Shown here: positions 17,254-25,759 of the stretch, piece after piece
Numbering within the stretch: position 1 is the first letter of the stretch
How the letters are laid out: each line of letters opens with the position of its first letter
Assembly (NCBI RefSeq): GCF_000826185.2
Contig: NZ_LN648873.1
Location: 515,282 to 579,281 of the forward strand
Length of the DNA: 64,000 nucleotides
DNA from: Microbacterium gorillae
Lineage (GTDB): Bacteria; Actinomycetota; Actinomycetes; Actinomycetales; Microbacteriaceae
Direction: 5' to 3'
Made by a program: the position numbers and the translations under genes
Notes under the pieces: model-generated
Databases searched by the model: none
Told to the model about the DNA's origin: nothing
Seen by the model: only the letters and a program-made list of their open reading frames with translations

Positions 17254-18221
17254 CCCTCGATTGTACGAGCGGTGTCGGTCGCGGACGGGACCGGGTCGTC
17301 CTGGCTGAGCTGGATCACGAGCTTGCCGCGGACGTGCCCCTCACTCAGACGCGCGACGGCGTCGGGCAGTTGCTCCAGCGGGTACACGCCGGTGATCTCA
17401 ACGGTCAGGCGCCCCTCGGCGATCTCGGCGAGCGCGCGCGCCACCGTTCCCGGTGCGCTCTCGTTCCCACCGGTGGCGCGCACGCCGTTCGGCACGTCCG
17501 ACGCGGCGATCGTCGTGATCCGCTCCGGCGCGACGCCCAGCTCGAGCGCCGCCGTCAACGTCGTGACGCCCTGCAGGTCCGTGGCCGCGGTGACCGGGCG
17601 GTCCGTCACAGCGCGGATGTTCTTGACGAGGTCGCCGTGATAGTCGACAGGGAGGGCGCCCAGGTCGCGCAGGACGTCGTGATTGGACGCCGAAGCGGTG
17701 GCGATGACCGTGGCGCCGGTCGCGCGCGCGAATTGGACGGCCAACAGGCCGACGCCTCCGGCCGCGCCACCGATGAGAACCGTATCCTCAGCGGTGAGGT
17801 TGAGGTGACGAATCGCCGCGTCCGCTGTGCGCGCGGCGATCGGCAGCGTCGACGCAGCCGCGAGCGAGACCCCATCGGGGACGGGCACGAGGGTACGGGC
17901 GCGCACCACCGCGTCGTCGGCGACAGCCGCGCCGCGGGCTTCACCCACCACGCGGTCGCCGACGGCGAACCCCTCGACATCCGCACCCACGGCGTCGATG
18001 ACCCCCGCCAGGTCGTTGCCGTAGCCGCCGGGTACCGGAACGCCGAACCGCGCCGACAGCTGCTCCGATGCGGCGACCTTCCAGTCCACGGGGTTGAGCC
18101 CCGCTGCGACGACGCGAACGCGCACCTCGCCGCCACCGGGCTCGGGGACGGGTCGGTCGATGATCTCGAGGAATTCCGGTCCGCCGATGGCGGTCTGGCA
18201 TGCTGCGCGATGAGTTCTCAT
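17250..18221 (-). CDS. Zinc-free medium-chain dehydrogenase/reductase (quinone oxidoreductase-like, NADP-dependent)
   Basis: 323 residues. The N-terminal GroES-like domain has VRVVAAGLNPVDWKVA and PGGYGNDLAGVIDAVG and lacks the zinc-ligand cysteines of alcohol dehydrogenases. The Rossmann cofactor loop is LIGGAAGGVGLLAVQFARATGATVIATAS, the AAGGVG form common in NADPH-dependent quinone or enoyl reductases. The end, LPDAVARLSEGHVRGKLVI, is standard for the family. It is co-transcribed with the alpha/beta-hydrolase at 16381. Together they may handle a small reactive carbonyl or quinone, which is a guess. The start is ATG 18221; no strong ribosome binding site is visible. Confidence 0.87.
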   Translation of the reverse strand: MRTHRAACQTAIGGPEFLEIIDRPVPEPGGGEVRVRVVAAGLNPVDWKVAASEQLSARFGVPVPGGYGNDLAGVIDAVGADVEGFAVGDRVVGEARGAAVADDAVVRARTLVPVPDGVSLAAASTLPIAARTADAAIRHLNLTAEDTVLIGGAAGGVGLLAVQFARATGATVIATASASNHDVLRDLGALPVDYHGDLVKNIRAVTDRPVTAATDLQGVTTLTAALELGVAPERITTIAASDVPNGVRATGGNESAPGTVARALAEIAEGRLTVEITGVYPLEQLPDAVARLSEGHVRGKLVIQLSQDDPVPSATDTARTIEG

Positions 18222-18289
18222 GCATCGGTTCAGCGTGTCCGCGGGTGGGGCTATTCCCGGATCCGACGATCGGTGTCGGCGGTCGGTGC

Positions 18290-18295
18290 TAGCGT
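18290..18295 (+). promoter_or_regulatory. -10 element (TAGCGT) of the hydrolase at 18302, leaderless
   Basis: TAGCGT ends seven bases before ATG 18302, the same geometry as at 3831, 4697, 21452 and 22747. Confidence 0.5.
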
Positions 18296-18301
18296 GCGCC
18301 C

Positions 18302-18997
18302 ATGGATGTGATCCTCATTCCGGGCCTCTGGCTCGATGGCGCGTCATGGGACGCTGTTCTGCCGGTGCTGCGTTCGTTCGGACATCGCCCGCATCCGGTG
18401 ACTCTGCCGGGCGTGGGGGCGTCCGCGGCGGAGTCGAGCGAGCTGGGCATCGCCGACTGGATCGATGCCGTCGTGGCCGAGATCGACACGTTCGAGGAGC
18501 CGGTCGCGGTCGTCGGGCACTCCGGTGGCGGCAACGTCGCCTGGGCGGCGGCGGCTCAGCGGCCGGAAAAGGTCGCGAAGGTGATCCTCGTCGACTCCGT
18601 GCCGCCCCACCCGGGCGGGGCGATCAGCGAGTTCGAGGTCGTGGACGGTGTCATCCCGTTCCCCGGCTGGGACTTCTTCCCCGACGACGACGTCGCCGAC
18701 CTCGACGAGGCGACGCGCGAGCGCACCGCTCCGCTGTCCCTCAGTGTGCCGGCGCGCATTCCCACCGACCCGATCGCTTTGGCGTCGGACGCCCGGTTCG
18801 GTGTCCCGGTGCGGTTGCTGATGGGCGGGATGGAACCGGAGGAGTTCGACGCCCAGATCGATGGGTGGGGACCGTACGGCGAGGAGTATCGCGCCATCGC
18901 GGACGCGCAGGTGACCAAGATCGGCTCCGGTCACTGGCCGCAGTTCTCCGTCCCGGAGCGGCTCGGCGAGCTCATCGCGCGTGCGATCGAACGCTGA
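18302..18997 (+). CDS. Alpha/beta-hydrolase (EstC/esterase-like)
   Basis: 231 residues. It begins directly with the strand-oxyanion segment MDVILIPGLWLDGASWDAVLP; the nucleophile elbow is GHSGGG (near residue 68), and the C-terminal acid and His appear as LLMGGMEPEEF and KIGSGHWPQFSVPERL. The short N-terminus fits a leaderless start at 18302. Substrate unknown. It stands alone, with a strong hairpin just downstream separating it from rpmE2 on the other strand. Confidence 0.85.
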   Translation: MDVILIPGLWLDGASWDAVLPVLRSFGHRPHPVTLPGVGASAAESSELGIADWIDAVVAEIDTFEEPVAVVGHSGGGNVAWAAAAQRPEKVAKVILVDSVPPHPGGAISEFEVVDGVIPFPGWDFFPDDDVADLDEATRERTAPLSLSVPARIPTDPIALASDARFGVPVRLLMGGMEPEEFDAQIDGWGPYGEEYRAIADAQVTKIGSGHWPQFSVPERLGELIARAIER

Positions 18998-19008
18998 CCG
19001 GGAACGAG

Positions 19009-19035
19009 AAAGGGCCCCGCGATGCGGGGCCCTTT
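19009..19035. terminator. Bidirectional hairpin terminator between the hydrolase and rpmE2
   Basis: AAAGGGCCCCGC, a GAT loop and GCGGGGCCCTTT make a perfect 12-base stem flanked by A-rich and T-rich ends, so it can act in both directions for the convergent genes. Confidence 0.8.
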
Positions 19036-19045
19036 CCGTGTCGGC

Positions 19046-19294
19046 TTACTTGCCGAAGTTCTTGAAGCGCTGGTTGAACTTCTCGACGCGACCGGCCGAG
19101 TCCATGATGCGCTGCTTGCCCGTGTAGAACGGGTGCGAAGCCGAGGAGATCTCGACGTCGATCACCGGGTACTCCACACCATCGAGCTCGATCGTCTTGT
19201 CAGAGGTGACGGTGGAGCGGGTGAGGAAGGTCTCGCCCGAGCCGAGGTCGCGGAACACGACGGCCTGGTAGTCGGGGTGGATGTCAGTCTTCAT
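19046..19294 (-). CDS. rpmE2: 50S ribosomal protein L31 type B
   Basis: 82 residues. [29 protein letters not shown] and the ending [25 protein letters not shown] identify the type B form, longer than type A and without the CxxC zinc ligands. Type B L31 commonly replaces the zinc-binding form under zinc shortage in bacteria that carry both; whether a type A copy exists here cannot be seen. AAGGA lies upstream of the ATG at suitable spacing. The protein sits at the subunit interface as an intersubunit bridge component. Confidence 0.95.
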   Translation of the reverse strand: MKTDIHPDYQAVVFRDLGSGETFLTRSTVTSDKTIELDGVEYPVIDVEISSASHPFYTGKQRIMDSAGRVEKFNQRFKNFGK

Positions 19295-19360
19295 GGGTTG
19301 TCCTTGCGGGAGTTGTTGTTCTCAGGAAAAAAGTCTGCGGGTGACGTGCACCAAAGAGCG

Positions 19361-19366
19361 ATTCTA
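19361..19366 (-). promoter_or_regulatory. Extended -10 promoter element (TGATAGAAT) of rpmE2
   Basis: On the minus strand TAGAAT preceded by TGA lies about 66 bases upstream of the rpmE2 ATG, giving a leader of roughly 60 bases with a T-run. The next upstream gene ends at 19380, so this is an independent promoter. Confidence 0.45.
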
Positions 19367-19379
19367 TCAGACGCTCGGG

Positions 19380-20162
19380 TCAGACAGCGCGCGCGGCATA
19401 CCGTCCGTCGTCCTTGGTCAAGCGGATCGGCATCCCGAACGTCTCGGTGAGGGTCTCCTCCGTGAGGTTGTCCTCGATCGGTCCCTGGGCGACGACCTTG
19501 CCATCGCTCAGCAGCAGCACGTGGGTGAACCCGACCGGGATCTCCTCGACATGGTGCGTGACCATGACCATCGCCGGCGTGCCCGGCTCCAGCGCGTACC
19601 CGCTGAGCAGTTGCAGCAGCTCCTCGCGCGCGCCGAGGTCGAGGCTGGCGGTCGGCTCGTCCAGCAGCAGGATCTCCGGGTCGGTCATGACGGCACGCGC
19701 GATCTGGACTCGCTTCTGCTCGCCGTCGGAGAGCGTGCCGAAGAGGCGATCCGCGAGGGCATCGAGCTTCCACTCCGCCAGCACGCGCTGTGCGCGGCGC
19801 TCGTCGAGCGACTCGTAGGCCTCGTTCCATCGCCCCATCACGGCGTACGCGGCCGTCATCACGACGTCGCGGACGGTCTCGTCGGCGGGGATCCGGCGCG
19901 CCATCGCGGTGGACGCGAACCCGATCCGGGGGCGCAGCTCGAACACGTCGGTGCGGCCCAGGCTCTCATCCAGGACGTTCACGCTGCCGCTGGTCGGGTA
20001 GTCCAGCGTCGCCGCGATGCGCAGCACGCTGGTCTTGCCGGCGCCGTTCGGGCCGATGACGACCCAGCGCTGGTCGTCATCGACGGACCAGGTGAACTCG
20101 TCGACGATGTGACGGCCGTTGCGACGCACGACAACGTCACGGAAATCGAGAACGCGGGACAT
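19380..20162 (-). CDS. ABC transporter ATP-binding protein (YlmA-like, stand-alone)
   Basis: 260 residues, one complete nucleotide-binding domain. Walker A is GPNGAGKTS, the signature LSDGEQKRVQIARAVM, Walker B EILLLDEPTASLDLG, and the switch His is in VMVTHHVEEIP. The D replacing the second G of LSGGQ (LSDGE) is seen in this subgroup. No permease gene is adjacent: rpmE2 lies downstream and glgA upstream. A role in transport is therefore uncertain; it could serve a distant permease. The start ATG 20162 is followed by the standard VLDFRDVVVRRNG strand. Confidence 0.87.
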   Translation of the reverse strand: MSRVLDFRDVVVRRNGRHIVDEFTWSVDDDQRWVVIGPNGAGKTSVLRIAATLDYPTSGSVNVLDESLGRTDVFELRPRIGFASTAMARRIPADETVRDVVMTAAYAVMGRWNEAYESLDERRAQRVLAEWKLDALADRLFGTLSDGEQKRVQIARAVMTDPEILLLDEPTASLDLGAREELLQLLSGYALEPGTPAMVMVTHHVEEIPVGFTHVLLLSDGKVVAQGPIEDNLTEETLTETFGMPIRLTKDDGRYAARAV

Positions 20163-20219
20163 GCTTCCACCCTATCGGCCCACGCCGCGTGCTCCCTGCG
20201 CCCGCACGCCGTGTCGGCC

Positions 20220-21416
20220 TCAGCGCGACGCGGCGAGGACGTCCTGGTAGAGGGCCGTCGTCTCGGTCGCGATCTGCGCCCAGCTGAACCGCTCCGTCGC
20301 CCGCCGACGCCCGGCCTGGCCCATGCTGCGCGCACGTTCCGGATCCGAGACGACCTCGGTGAGGACGGCGGCGAGATCGGCCACGTAGCGTTCCGGATCC
20401 ACCGGAGTGCCGGTGCCGTCCTGCACCTGCTCGATGGGCACCAATCGTCCGGTCACGCCGTCCTGGACCACCTCGGGGATGCCGCCGGTGGCGGTGCCGA
20501 CCACGGCCGCGCCGCAGGCCATCGCCTCAAGGTTGACGATCCCGAGCGGCTCGTACACGGACGGGCAGACGAACGTCGTCGCGGAGGTGAGGATGGCGCA
20601 CAGCTCGTGGCGCGGCAGCATGTCCTCGATCCACACCACCCCATCGCGGCTCTCGCGCAGCTCGGCGACGAGTCCACGGACCTCGTCCATGATCTCGGGG
20701 GTGTCCGGGGCGCCCGCGCAGAGCACGAGCTGCACGTCGGCGGGCAGCGCGTGGGCAGCGCGGAGGAGGTACGGCAGGCCCTTCTGACGCGTGATCCTTC
20801 CGACGAAGACGACCGAGGGGCGCGCCGGGTCGATGCCGTAGCGCTCCAGGACGGCGTCGTCCTCGACCGGGTGCCACTGCTCCACGTCGATGCCGTTGTA
20901 GATCACGCGCACCTTCGCCGGGTCCAGCTCCGGATAGCACCGCAGGATGTCTCGGCGCATCCCGTCGCTCACCGCGACGACCGCCGCGGCACCGGTGAAG
21001 GCCGTGCGCTCGATGAAGCTCGACACCGCGTAGCCGCCGCCGAGCTGCTCGGCCTTCCACGGCCGCAGGGGCTCCAGGCTGTGCGCGGTGACGATGTGCG
21101 GAATTCCGTGGAGAAGGCCCGCGACGTGACCCGCGAAACCGGCGTACCAGGTGTGCGAGTGCACGACGTCGGCACCGGCGACGTCCCCCACGATCTCCAG
21201 GTCGATGCCGAGGGTCTGGATGGCGGGGTTGGCTCCGTCGAGTTCGACGGGGACGTCGTATGCACTGGTGTCCGCCTCGTCCCGCGGTGCGCCGAACGCT
21301 CGCACCTGGACCTCCGTGCCGTCCGCGCGCAGCGCCTTGACCAGCTCGGCGGCATGCACACCGGCACCCCCGTAGATCGCCGGCGGGTATTCCTTCGTGA
21401 CGATGTCGACGCGCAT
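20220..21416 (-). CDS. glgA: Glycogen synthase/ADP-glucose glycosyltransferase (GT4-type GlgA, GlgM-like)
   Basis: 398 residues. It starts MRVDIVTKEYPPAIYGGAGVH, the actinobacterial glycogen synthase N-terminus; HSHTWYAGFAGHVAG, VAVSDGMRRDIL, RITRQKGLPYLL and the E-x7-E retaining-GT motif CPSVYEPLGIVNLEAMACG follow. M. tuberculosis Rv1212c, in the same divergent arrangement with glgC, uses ADP-glucose and can make maltose-1-phosphate; either product is possible here. ATG 21416 lies eight bases after a minus-strand TAGCGT, predicting a leaderless or nearly leaderless mRNA. Upstream in-frame sequence enters glgC and is discounted. Confidence 0.9.
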   Translation of the reverse strand: MRVDIVTKEYPPAIYGGAGVHAAELVKALRADGTEVQVRAFGAPRDEADTSAYDVPVELDGANPAIQTLGIDLEIVGDVAGADVVHSHTWYAGFAGHVAGLLHGIPHIVTAHSLEPLRPWKAEQLGGGYAVSSFIERTAFTGAAAVVAVSDGMRRDILRCYPELDPAKVRVIYNGIDVEQWHPVEDDAVLERYGIDPARPSVVFVGRITRQKGLPYLLRAAHALPADVQLVLCAGAPDTPEIMDEVRGLVAELRESRDGVVWIEDMLPRHELCAILTSATTFVCPSVYEPLGIVNLEAMACGAAVVGTATGGIPEVVQDGVTGRLVPIEQVQDGTGTPVDPERYVADLAAVLTEVVSDPERARSMGQAGRRRATERFSWAQIATETTALYQDVLAASR

Positions 21417-21423
21417 GGACGCA

Positions 21424-21457
21424 ACGCTAGTACACCGTCGCGATCGTCCCCTAGGTT
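21424..21457. promoter_or_regulatory. Back-to-back leaderless promoters of glgA and glgC
   Basis: The minus-strand -10 TAGCGT occupies 21424-21429 (glgA ATG at 21416) and the plus-strand -10 TAGGTT occupies 21452-21457 (glgC ATG at 21464). Only 22 bases separate the hexamers, so the -35 regions overlap and RNA polymerase cannot easily occupy both. Confidence 0.6.
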
Positions 21458-21463
21458 GGGACC

Positions 21464-22708
21464 ATGCCAGCAGCACCGAAGGTCTTGGGGATCGTTCTCG
21501 CGGGTGGGGAGGGCAAGCGGTTGATGCCGCTCACCGCCGACCGCGCGAAACCGGCTGTTCCCTTCGGCGGCCAGTACCGCCTGATCGATTTCGCCATCTC
21601 GAACCTGATCAACTCGGGTCTCAGACAGATCGTCGTGCTGACGCAGTACAAGTCCCACAGTCTTGACCGGCACATCTCGCAGACCTGGCGGATGTCGGCG
21701 CTGCTGAACTCCTACGTCGCGTCCGTTCCGGCTCAGCAGCGTCTCGGCAAGCGCTGGTTCTCCGGCTCCGCGGACGCCATCCTGCAGAGCTTGAACCTGA
21801 TCAACGACGAGAAGCCGGACATCGTCATCGTGATCGGCGCCGATCACGTGTACCGCATGGACTTCCGGCAGATGCTCGAGGCCCACATCGAATCCGGTGC
21901 CCGGGCGACCGTCGCCGGCATCCGTCAGCCGATCGCGATGGCCAACCAGTTCGGCGTCATCGACGTCGAGCCGGAATCGCCGGAGCGCATCCGGGAGTTC
22001 CTGGAGAAGCCGACCGACGCCACCGGGCTCGCCGACTCCCCCGGCGAAGTCCTCGCGTCGATGGGCAACTACATCTTCGACGCGGATGCGCTCATCGAGG
22101 CGGTTCGCGGCGACGGCGAGTCCACCACGTCCGCCCACGACATGGGCGGGGACATCATCCCCTACTTCGTCGAGCGCGGCGAAGCGGGCGTGTACGACAT
22201 GGTGCGCAATGAGGTTCCCGGGTCCACCCCGCGTGATCGCTGGTACTGGCGGGACGTGGGAACGATCGATTCGTTCTTCGACGCGCATAAGGACCTGATC
22301 GCGACGCTGCCGATCTTCAACCTGTACAACAGCGACTGGCCGATCTACTCGCAGTCGGTGAACTCGCCGCCGGCGAAGTTCGTCCGAGACGGTGTGGGGC
22401 GCATCGGCAATGCGATCGACTCGATCGTCTCGCTCGGCTCCGTCCTGTCCGGAACCCACCTGGAACGTTCCGTGGTGGGACCGTGGACGCTCGCCGCCGG
22501 AGGGTCGACGATCACCGACTCGGTGCTGTTCGACCGTGTCCAGGTCGGCGCGGGCGCTCGGGTGCATCACGCGATCCTGGACAAGGACGTGGTGCTCGAA
22601 GAGGGCGCCACCGTCGGCGTCGATCGGGAGAAGGATCTGGCTCGCGGGTTCACCGTCACCGAGTCCGGCATCACCGTCGTCGGCAAGGGCATCCTCGTCC
22701 CGCGCTGA
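21464..22708 (+). CDS. glgC: Glucose-1-phosphate adenylyltransferase
   Basis: 414 residues. The nucleotidyltransferase N-terminus is [57 protein letters not shown], the sugar-phosphate site and the C-terminal left-handed beta-helix ([30 protein letters not shown]) follow. It makes ADP-glucose from glucose-1-phosphate and ATP for the glgA product encoded divergently. The start codon coincides with the predicted transcript start, seven bases after TAGGTT. Confidence 0.95.
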   Translation: MPAAPKVLGIVLAGGEGKRLMPLTADRAKPAVPFGGQYRLIDFAISNLINSGLRQIVVLTQYKSHSLDRHISQTWRMSALLNSYVASVPAQQRLGKRWFSGSADAILQSLNLINDEKPDIVIVIGADHVYRMDFRQMLEAHIESGARATVAGIRQPIAMANQFGVIDVEPESPERIREFLEKPTDATGLADSPGEVLASMGNYIFDADALIEAVRGDGESTTSAHDMGGDIIPYFVERGEAGVYDMVRNEVPGSTPRDRWYWRDVGTIDSFFDAHKDLIATLPIFNLYNSDWPIYSQSVNSPPAKFVRDGVGRIGNAIDSIVSLGSVLSGTHLERSVVGPWTLAAGGSTITDSVLFDRVQVGAGARVHHAILDKDVVLEEGATVGVDREKDLARGFTVTESGITVVGKGILVPR

Positions 22709-22711
22709 GCG

Positions 22712-22729
22712 CCTCGGACCCGTCCGAGG
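22712..22729. terminator. Small hairpin after glgC
   Basis: CCTCGGAC-CC-GTCCGAGG gives a seven- to eight-base stem four bases after the glgC stop and before the serB promoter. The loop is tight and there is no T-run. Confidence 0.4.
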
Positions 22730-22746
22730 TCACGCCCCGCGGCCAG

Positions 22747-22752
22747 TAGGCT
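22747..22752 (+). promoter_or_regulatory. -10 element (TAGGCT) of serB, leaderless
   Basis: TAGGCT ends seven bases before GTG 22759, predicting an mRNA that starts at the initiation codon. Confidence 0.6.
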
Positions 22753-22758
22753 CGGGGC

Positions 22759-23388
22759 GTGACTCGTTTCCTCGTCGTGCTCGATGCTGATTCCACCCTC
22801 ATCCGCAACGAAGTGATCGAGCTGATCGCCGATGAGGCCGGTCGAGGCGCCGAGGTCGCCGCCGCCACGGAGGCGGCGATGCGCGGAGAGGTGGACTTCG
22901 CCGCGAGTCTGCGCTCGCGCGTGGCGGCTCTGCGCGGCGTGCCGGTGTCCGCGTTCGCACGCGTGCTGGAGCGGATCGAGCCGACTCCCGGTGTCACCGA
23001 CCTCATCGACGCCGTGCATGAACGCGGCGGAACGGTGGGCGTCGTCTCCGGCGGCTTCCACGAGGTCCTCGACGTCATCGCACCCCGTCTCGGCGTGGAC
23101 GTGTGGCGAGCCAACCGCCTGGCTGTCGCCGACGAGGCCCTGAGCGGCGAGGTCGAAGGCGACATCGTCGATGCGGCGGCCAAGGCGTCGTGGTTGCGGA
23201 CGTGGGCCGCCGAGCGCGACGCGTCCGTGACGATCGCCATCGGCGACGGTGCGAACGACCTGCAGATGATGTCGGCGGCAACGCTGGGATTGGCCTTCAA
23301 CGCGAAACCGAAGGTCCGCGCGGACGCCGACCTCGTGGTCGGCCCGGTGGACCTGTCCGCCGTGATTCCGCTGCTCCCCCGCGCCTGA
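22759..23388 (+). CDS. serB: Phosphoserine phosphatase
   Basis: 209-residue HAD-family phosphatase. The nucleophile motif is LDADST with Asp 9 and Asp 11, followed by IRNEVIELIADEAGRG typical of SerB; motif II is VVSGGFHEVLD, and motif III/IV IAIGDGANDLQMMSAATLGLAFNAKPKVR. It dephosphorylates phosphoserine in the last step of serine synthesis. It is the short form without an N-terminal ACT domain. The gene is monocistronic, with its own leaderless promoter and a long hairpin downstream. Confidence 0.92.
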   Translation: MTRFLVVLDADSTLIRNEVIELIADEAGRGAEVAAATEAAMRGEVDFAASLRSRVAALRGVPVSAFARVLERIEPTPGVTDLIDAVHERGGTVGVVSGGFHEVLDVIAPRLGVDVWRANRLAVADEALSGEVEGDIVDAAAKASWLRTWAAERDASVTIAIGDGANDLQMMSAATLGLAFNAKPKVRADADLVVGPVDLSAVIPLLPRA

Positions 23389-23402
23389 CGACATCCCCGG
23401 CT

Positions 23403-23475
23403 CCCGAAACACCACGAAGCGCCCGACACACCCATGCGATGCACGAGGGTGTCGGGCGCTGGTGGTTGTTTCGGG
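23403..23475. terminator. Long hairpin between convergent serB and fabG
   Basis: The outer arms CCCGAAAC/GTTTCGGG and inner arms ACCAC/GTGGT and AGCGCCCGACAC/GTGTCGGGCGCT form an interrupted stem spanning about 73 bases. It ends within a few bases of both stop codons and should terminate both transcripts. Confidence 0.75.
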
Positions 23476-23477
23476 CG

Positions 23478-24188
23478 TCAGTGACCCATGCCGAGGCCGC
23501 CGTCGACGGGGATGACGGCGCCGGAGATGTAGGCGGCATCGTCCGAGGCGAGCCAGGCGACGACGCCGGCGACCTCGTCGGGCTGCGCGAAGCGGTTCGC
23601 CGGAATCGTCCGCAGGTACTCGGCCTGCGTCTCCTCGGGCAGTTCGGCGGTCATGTCCGTCTCGATGAAGCCCGGTGCGACGACGTTGGCGGTGATGTTG
23701 CGCGAACCCAGCTCACGCGTGAGTGAGCGGGCAAAGCCGACCAACGCGCTCTTGGACGCCGCGTAGTTGATCTGCCCGGCCGAACCCAGCAGTCCGACCA
23801 CGGAGGAGATCAGGATCACGCGGCCGTACTTCTTGCGCAGCATTCCCTTGGACGCACGCTTGACGACACGGAACGTGCCGCCGAGGTTGGTGGCGACGAC
23901 GGAGTCGAAGTCCTCTTCGGACATGCGCAGCAGGAGCGTGTCCTTGGTGATGCCGGCGTTCGCCACGACGATCTCCACCGGGCCGAGCGCGGCCTCCACC
24001 TCGGTGAAGGCGGCATCCACGGCCGCAGCATCGGTGACGTCGGCGCGGACGGTGAGCGTGCCCTCCGGGCCCTCCCCGGAACGCGCGGTCACAGCGACCT
24101 TGTACCCGTCGCGCACGAAGCGCTCCGCGATGGAACGGCCGATGCCGCGATTGCCTCCGGTGACCAGGACGACGCGGTCAGTGCTCAT
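23478..24188 (-). CDS. fabG: 3-oxoacyl-[acyl-carrier-protein] reductase
   Basis: 236-residue short-chain dehydrogenase. The NADP loop is VTGGNRGIGRSIAERF, the NAG motif VVANAGITKDTLLLRM, the catalytic Ser-Tyr-Lys appear in ILISSVVG and INYAASKSALVGF, and the C-terminus VAPGFIETDMTAEL...YISGAVIPVDGGLGMGH is that of FabG/MabA. It reduces beta-ketoacyl-ACP in fatty-acid elongation. No inhA follows, unlike the mycobacterial locus. GGAGG sits seven bases before ATG 24188; open frame upstream of it is not FabG-like. Confidence 0.92.
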   Translation of the reverse strand: MSTDRVVLVTGGNRGIGRSIAERFVRDGYKVAVTARSGEGPEGTLTVRADVTDAAAVDAAFTEVEAALGPVEIVVANAGITKDTLLLRMSEEDFDSVVATNLGGTFRVVKRASKGMLRKKYGRVILISSVVGLLGSAGQINYAASKSALVGFARSLTRELGSRNITANVVAPGFIETDMTAELPEETQAEYLRTIPANRFAQPDEVAGVVAWLASDDAAYISGAVIPVDGGLGMGH

Positions 24189-24278
24189 GGATCCTCCAGA
24201 CTCGGGACGTGCGCGAACCAGCCTATCGGCGGCGGAATGCTCACTGAGCGGATGGGCGCTGACGGCCACGGCGAGTCG

Positions 24279-24284
24279 TAGGCT
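24279..24284 (+). promoter_or_regulatory. -10 element (TAGGCT) of the DUF3099 operon
   Basis: TAGGCT ends ten bases before GTG 24294, predicting a leader of about three bases and effectively leaderless translation. Confidence 0.5.
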
Positions 24285-24293
24285 TGAGGTGTC

Positions 24294-24674
24294 GTGAAAG
24301 CCCGTTCCCACACCCCGTCCGCAACGTCCCTGCCGCGTGCGCCGCAGGACGAGGCGCTGTCGCGCCTGAAGCGCTACGGGTTGACGATGGGCATCCGCAC
24401 GCTCTGCTTCATCCTGATGGCGGCCGTCACGCCGTACGGCTGGTACACGTGGATCTTCGCCGCCGGTGCGATCTTCCTGCCCTACGTCGCCGTCGTGTTC
24501 GCCAACGTCGGTGAGGACGCCCGCGAGCAGCCTCGTCCGGAGGCGCCCGAGCAGGCGATCACCGCTGCTCCCTCCGCTCCGGCGACGCCGGCGTCCCCCG
24601 GTGTGATCCGGCTCAGCGAGAGCCCGCAGTCCCTCGACCCCGCAGAGGACGACCACGACGGGGACACGCCGTGA
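24294..24674 (+). CDS. DUF3099-family small membrane protein
   Basis: 126 residues. A basic N-terminus is followed by LSRLKRYGLTMGIRTLCFILMAAVTPYGWYTWIFAAGAIFLPYVAVVFAN, two closely spaced membrane helices with the DUF3099 pattern, and a Pro/Ala/Glu-rich cytoplasmic tail of about 55 residues. The family is widespread in actinobacteria and has no known function. It opens a three-gene unit with a small Cys/His protein and a SURF1 homologue; each start overlaps or touches the previous stop. Confidence 0.85.
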   Translation: MKARSHTPSATSLPRAPQDEALSRLKRYGLTMGIRTLCFILMAAVTPYGWYTWIFAAGAIFLPYVAVVFANVGEDAREQPRPEAPEQAITAAPSAPATPASPGVIRLSESPQSLDPAEDDHDGDTP

Positions 24675-24886
24675 TCGGCGACGCCGTCGGCTCCGACGAG
24701 TGCTCGCGCGCCGGCTGCCGCGCTGCCGCCGACTGGCAGATCCACTGGCGGAACCCCCGCATCCACACTCCCGACCGCCGCAAGACCTGGCTGGCCTGCA
24801 CCGAGCACGTCGACTACTTGCGCGAGTTCCTCGCCGCTCGAGAGTTCCCGCTGAGCGTTGAGCCCCACCCCACGAAGGCCACCTGA
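24671..24886 (+). CDS. Small Cys/His protein, function unknown
   Basis: 71 residues starting at a GTG that overlaps the DUF3099 stop (GTGA). It contains CSRAGC near residue 11, a Trp-rich middle (ADWQIHWRNPRIH) and CTEHVDYLREFLAAR, so Cys-x4-Cys and Cys-x2-His could bind one zinc. No membrane segment. Its fixed place between DUF3099 and SURF1 and coupled translation argue that it is a real gene, possibly acting in cytochrome oxidase assembly; that role is inference only. Confidence 0.75.
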   Translation: MIGDAVGSDECSRAGCRAAADWQIHWRNPRIHTPDRRKTWLACTEHVDYLREFLAAREFPLSVEPHPTKAT

Positions 24887-25738
24887 ATGCCGAAGAACAC
24901 CGCCGCCCGTTGGACGCTGTACGTCGCGATCGCGATCGTGTTCGCGATCGTCTGCGCGTTCCTGTCCGACTGGCAGTTCACCCGCAATGAAACGCGGGCC
25001 GAGGCGAACCACCTGATCGAGGCGAACTACGACGCCAAGCCGGTGCCGCTGGCCGAGGCGATCCCGGTTGGCGGGGCATTCCGCGCGGCCGACGAATGGC
25101 AGCGGGTCGAGGTCACCGGTCACTATCTGACGGATGCGCAGTTGCTCGCTCGCAACCGGCCGCTCGGCGGGACGAGTGCGTTCGAGGTGCTGGTGCCGTT
25201 CCAGACCGATGACGGGCGCATCTTCGTGGTGGACCGGGGCTGGGTGCCACCCGCGGACAACGACTCGGTTCCGTCCGCCGTGCCCGCTGCCCCGAGCGGC
25301 GAGGTGACGGTCACAATGCGGCTGCGGCCGAGTGAGGGCCTGCCGGTGTCCGGCCGCTCGTCGGCTCCGAAGGGCCAGGTTCCGACGATCAACCTGCCGC
25401 TGGTCGGCGAGCAGACGGGCCTGGCCGTGGAGACCTCGGCATACGGGCTCATGGCGACCGAGTCCCCGGCGCCGGCGAACCGCCCGCAGGCATTGGATGA
25501 GCCGACGATCGACCCCGGCCCGCACCTGTCCTACGCGATCCAGTGGATCCTGTTCGCGGTGATGGGGTTCGTCTTCATCTTCTACATGATCCGGACCGAG
25601 CGGAAGCATCGCCGGGAGGACGCCGAGGACGCTGCCGCACTGGCCGCCGGCGAGACGCCCACGGTGCGGGTCAAGGCCAAGCGCAAGGACCGGGACGCGG
25701 ACGACGAGGACGCACTGCTGGACTCGTCCGCGCGTTGA
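24887..25738 (+). CDS. SURF1-family cytochrome c oxidase assembly protein
   Basis: 283 residues. TM1 is about residues 8-27 (WTLYVAIAIVFAIVCAFLSDWQF), a large extracytoplasmic domain follows, and TM2 is about 208-228 (LSYAIQWILFAVMGFVFIFYMI). SURF1 markers are GHYLTDAQLLARNRPLGG, VVDRGWVPP and the HLSYAIQWILFA segment. It helps heme insertion into the aa3 oxidase, consistent with ctaA and ctaB elsewhere in the window. The C-terminal tail is charged and Lys/Asp-rich. ATG directly follows the stop of the small gene before it. Confidence 0.9.
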   Translation: MPKNTAARWTLYVAIAIVFAIVCAFLSDWQFTRNETRAEANHLIEANYDAKPVPLAEAIPVGGAFRAADEWQRVEVTGHYLTDAQLLARNRPLGGTSAFEVLVPFQTDDGRIFVVDRGWVPPADNDSVPSAVPAAPSGEVTVTMRLRPSEGLPVSGRSSAPKGQVPTINLPLVGEQTGLAVETSAYGLMATESPAPANRPQALDEPTIDPGPHLSYAIQWILFAVMGFVFIFYMIRTERKHRREDAEDAAALAAGETPTVRVKAKRKDRDADDEDALLDSSAR

Positions 25739-25759
25739 GCCGCGGGTGAGCCGCCGGCC

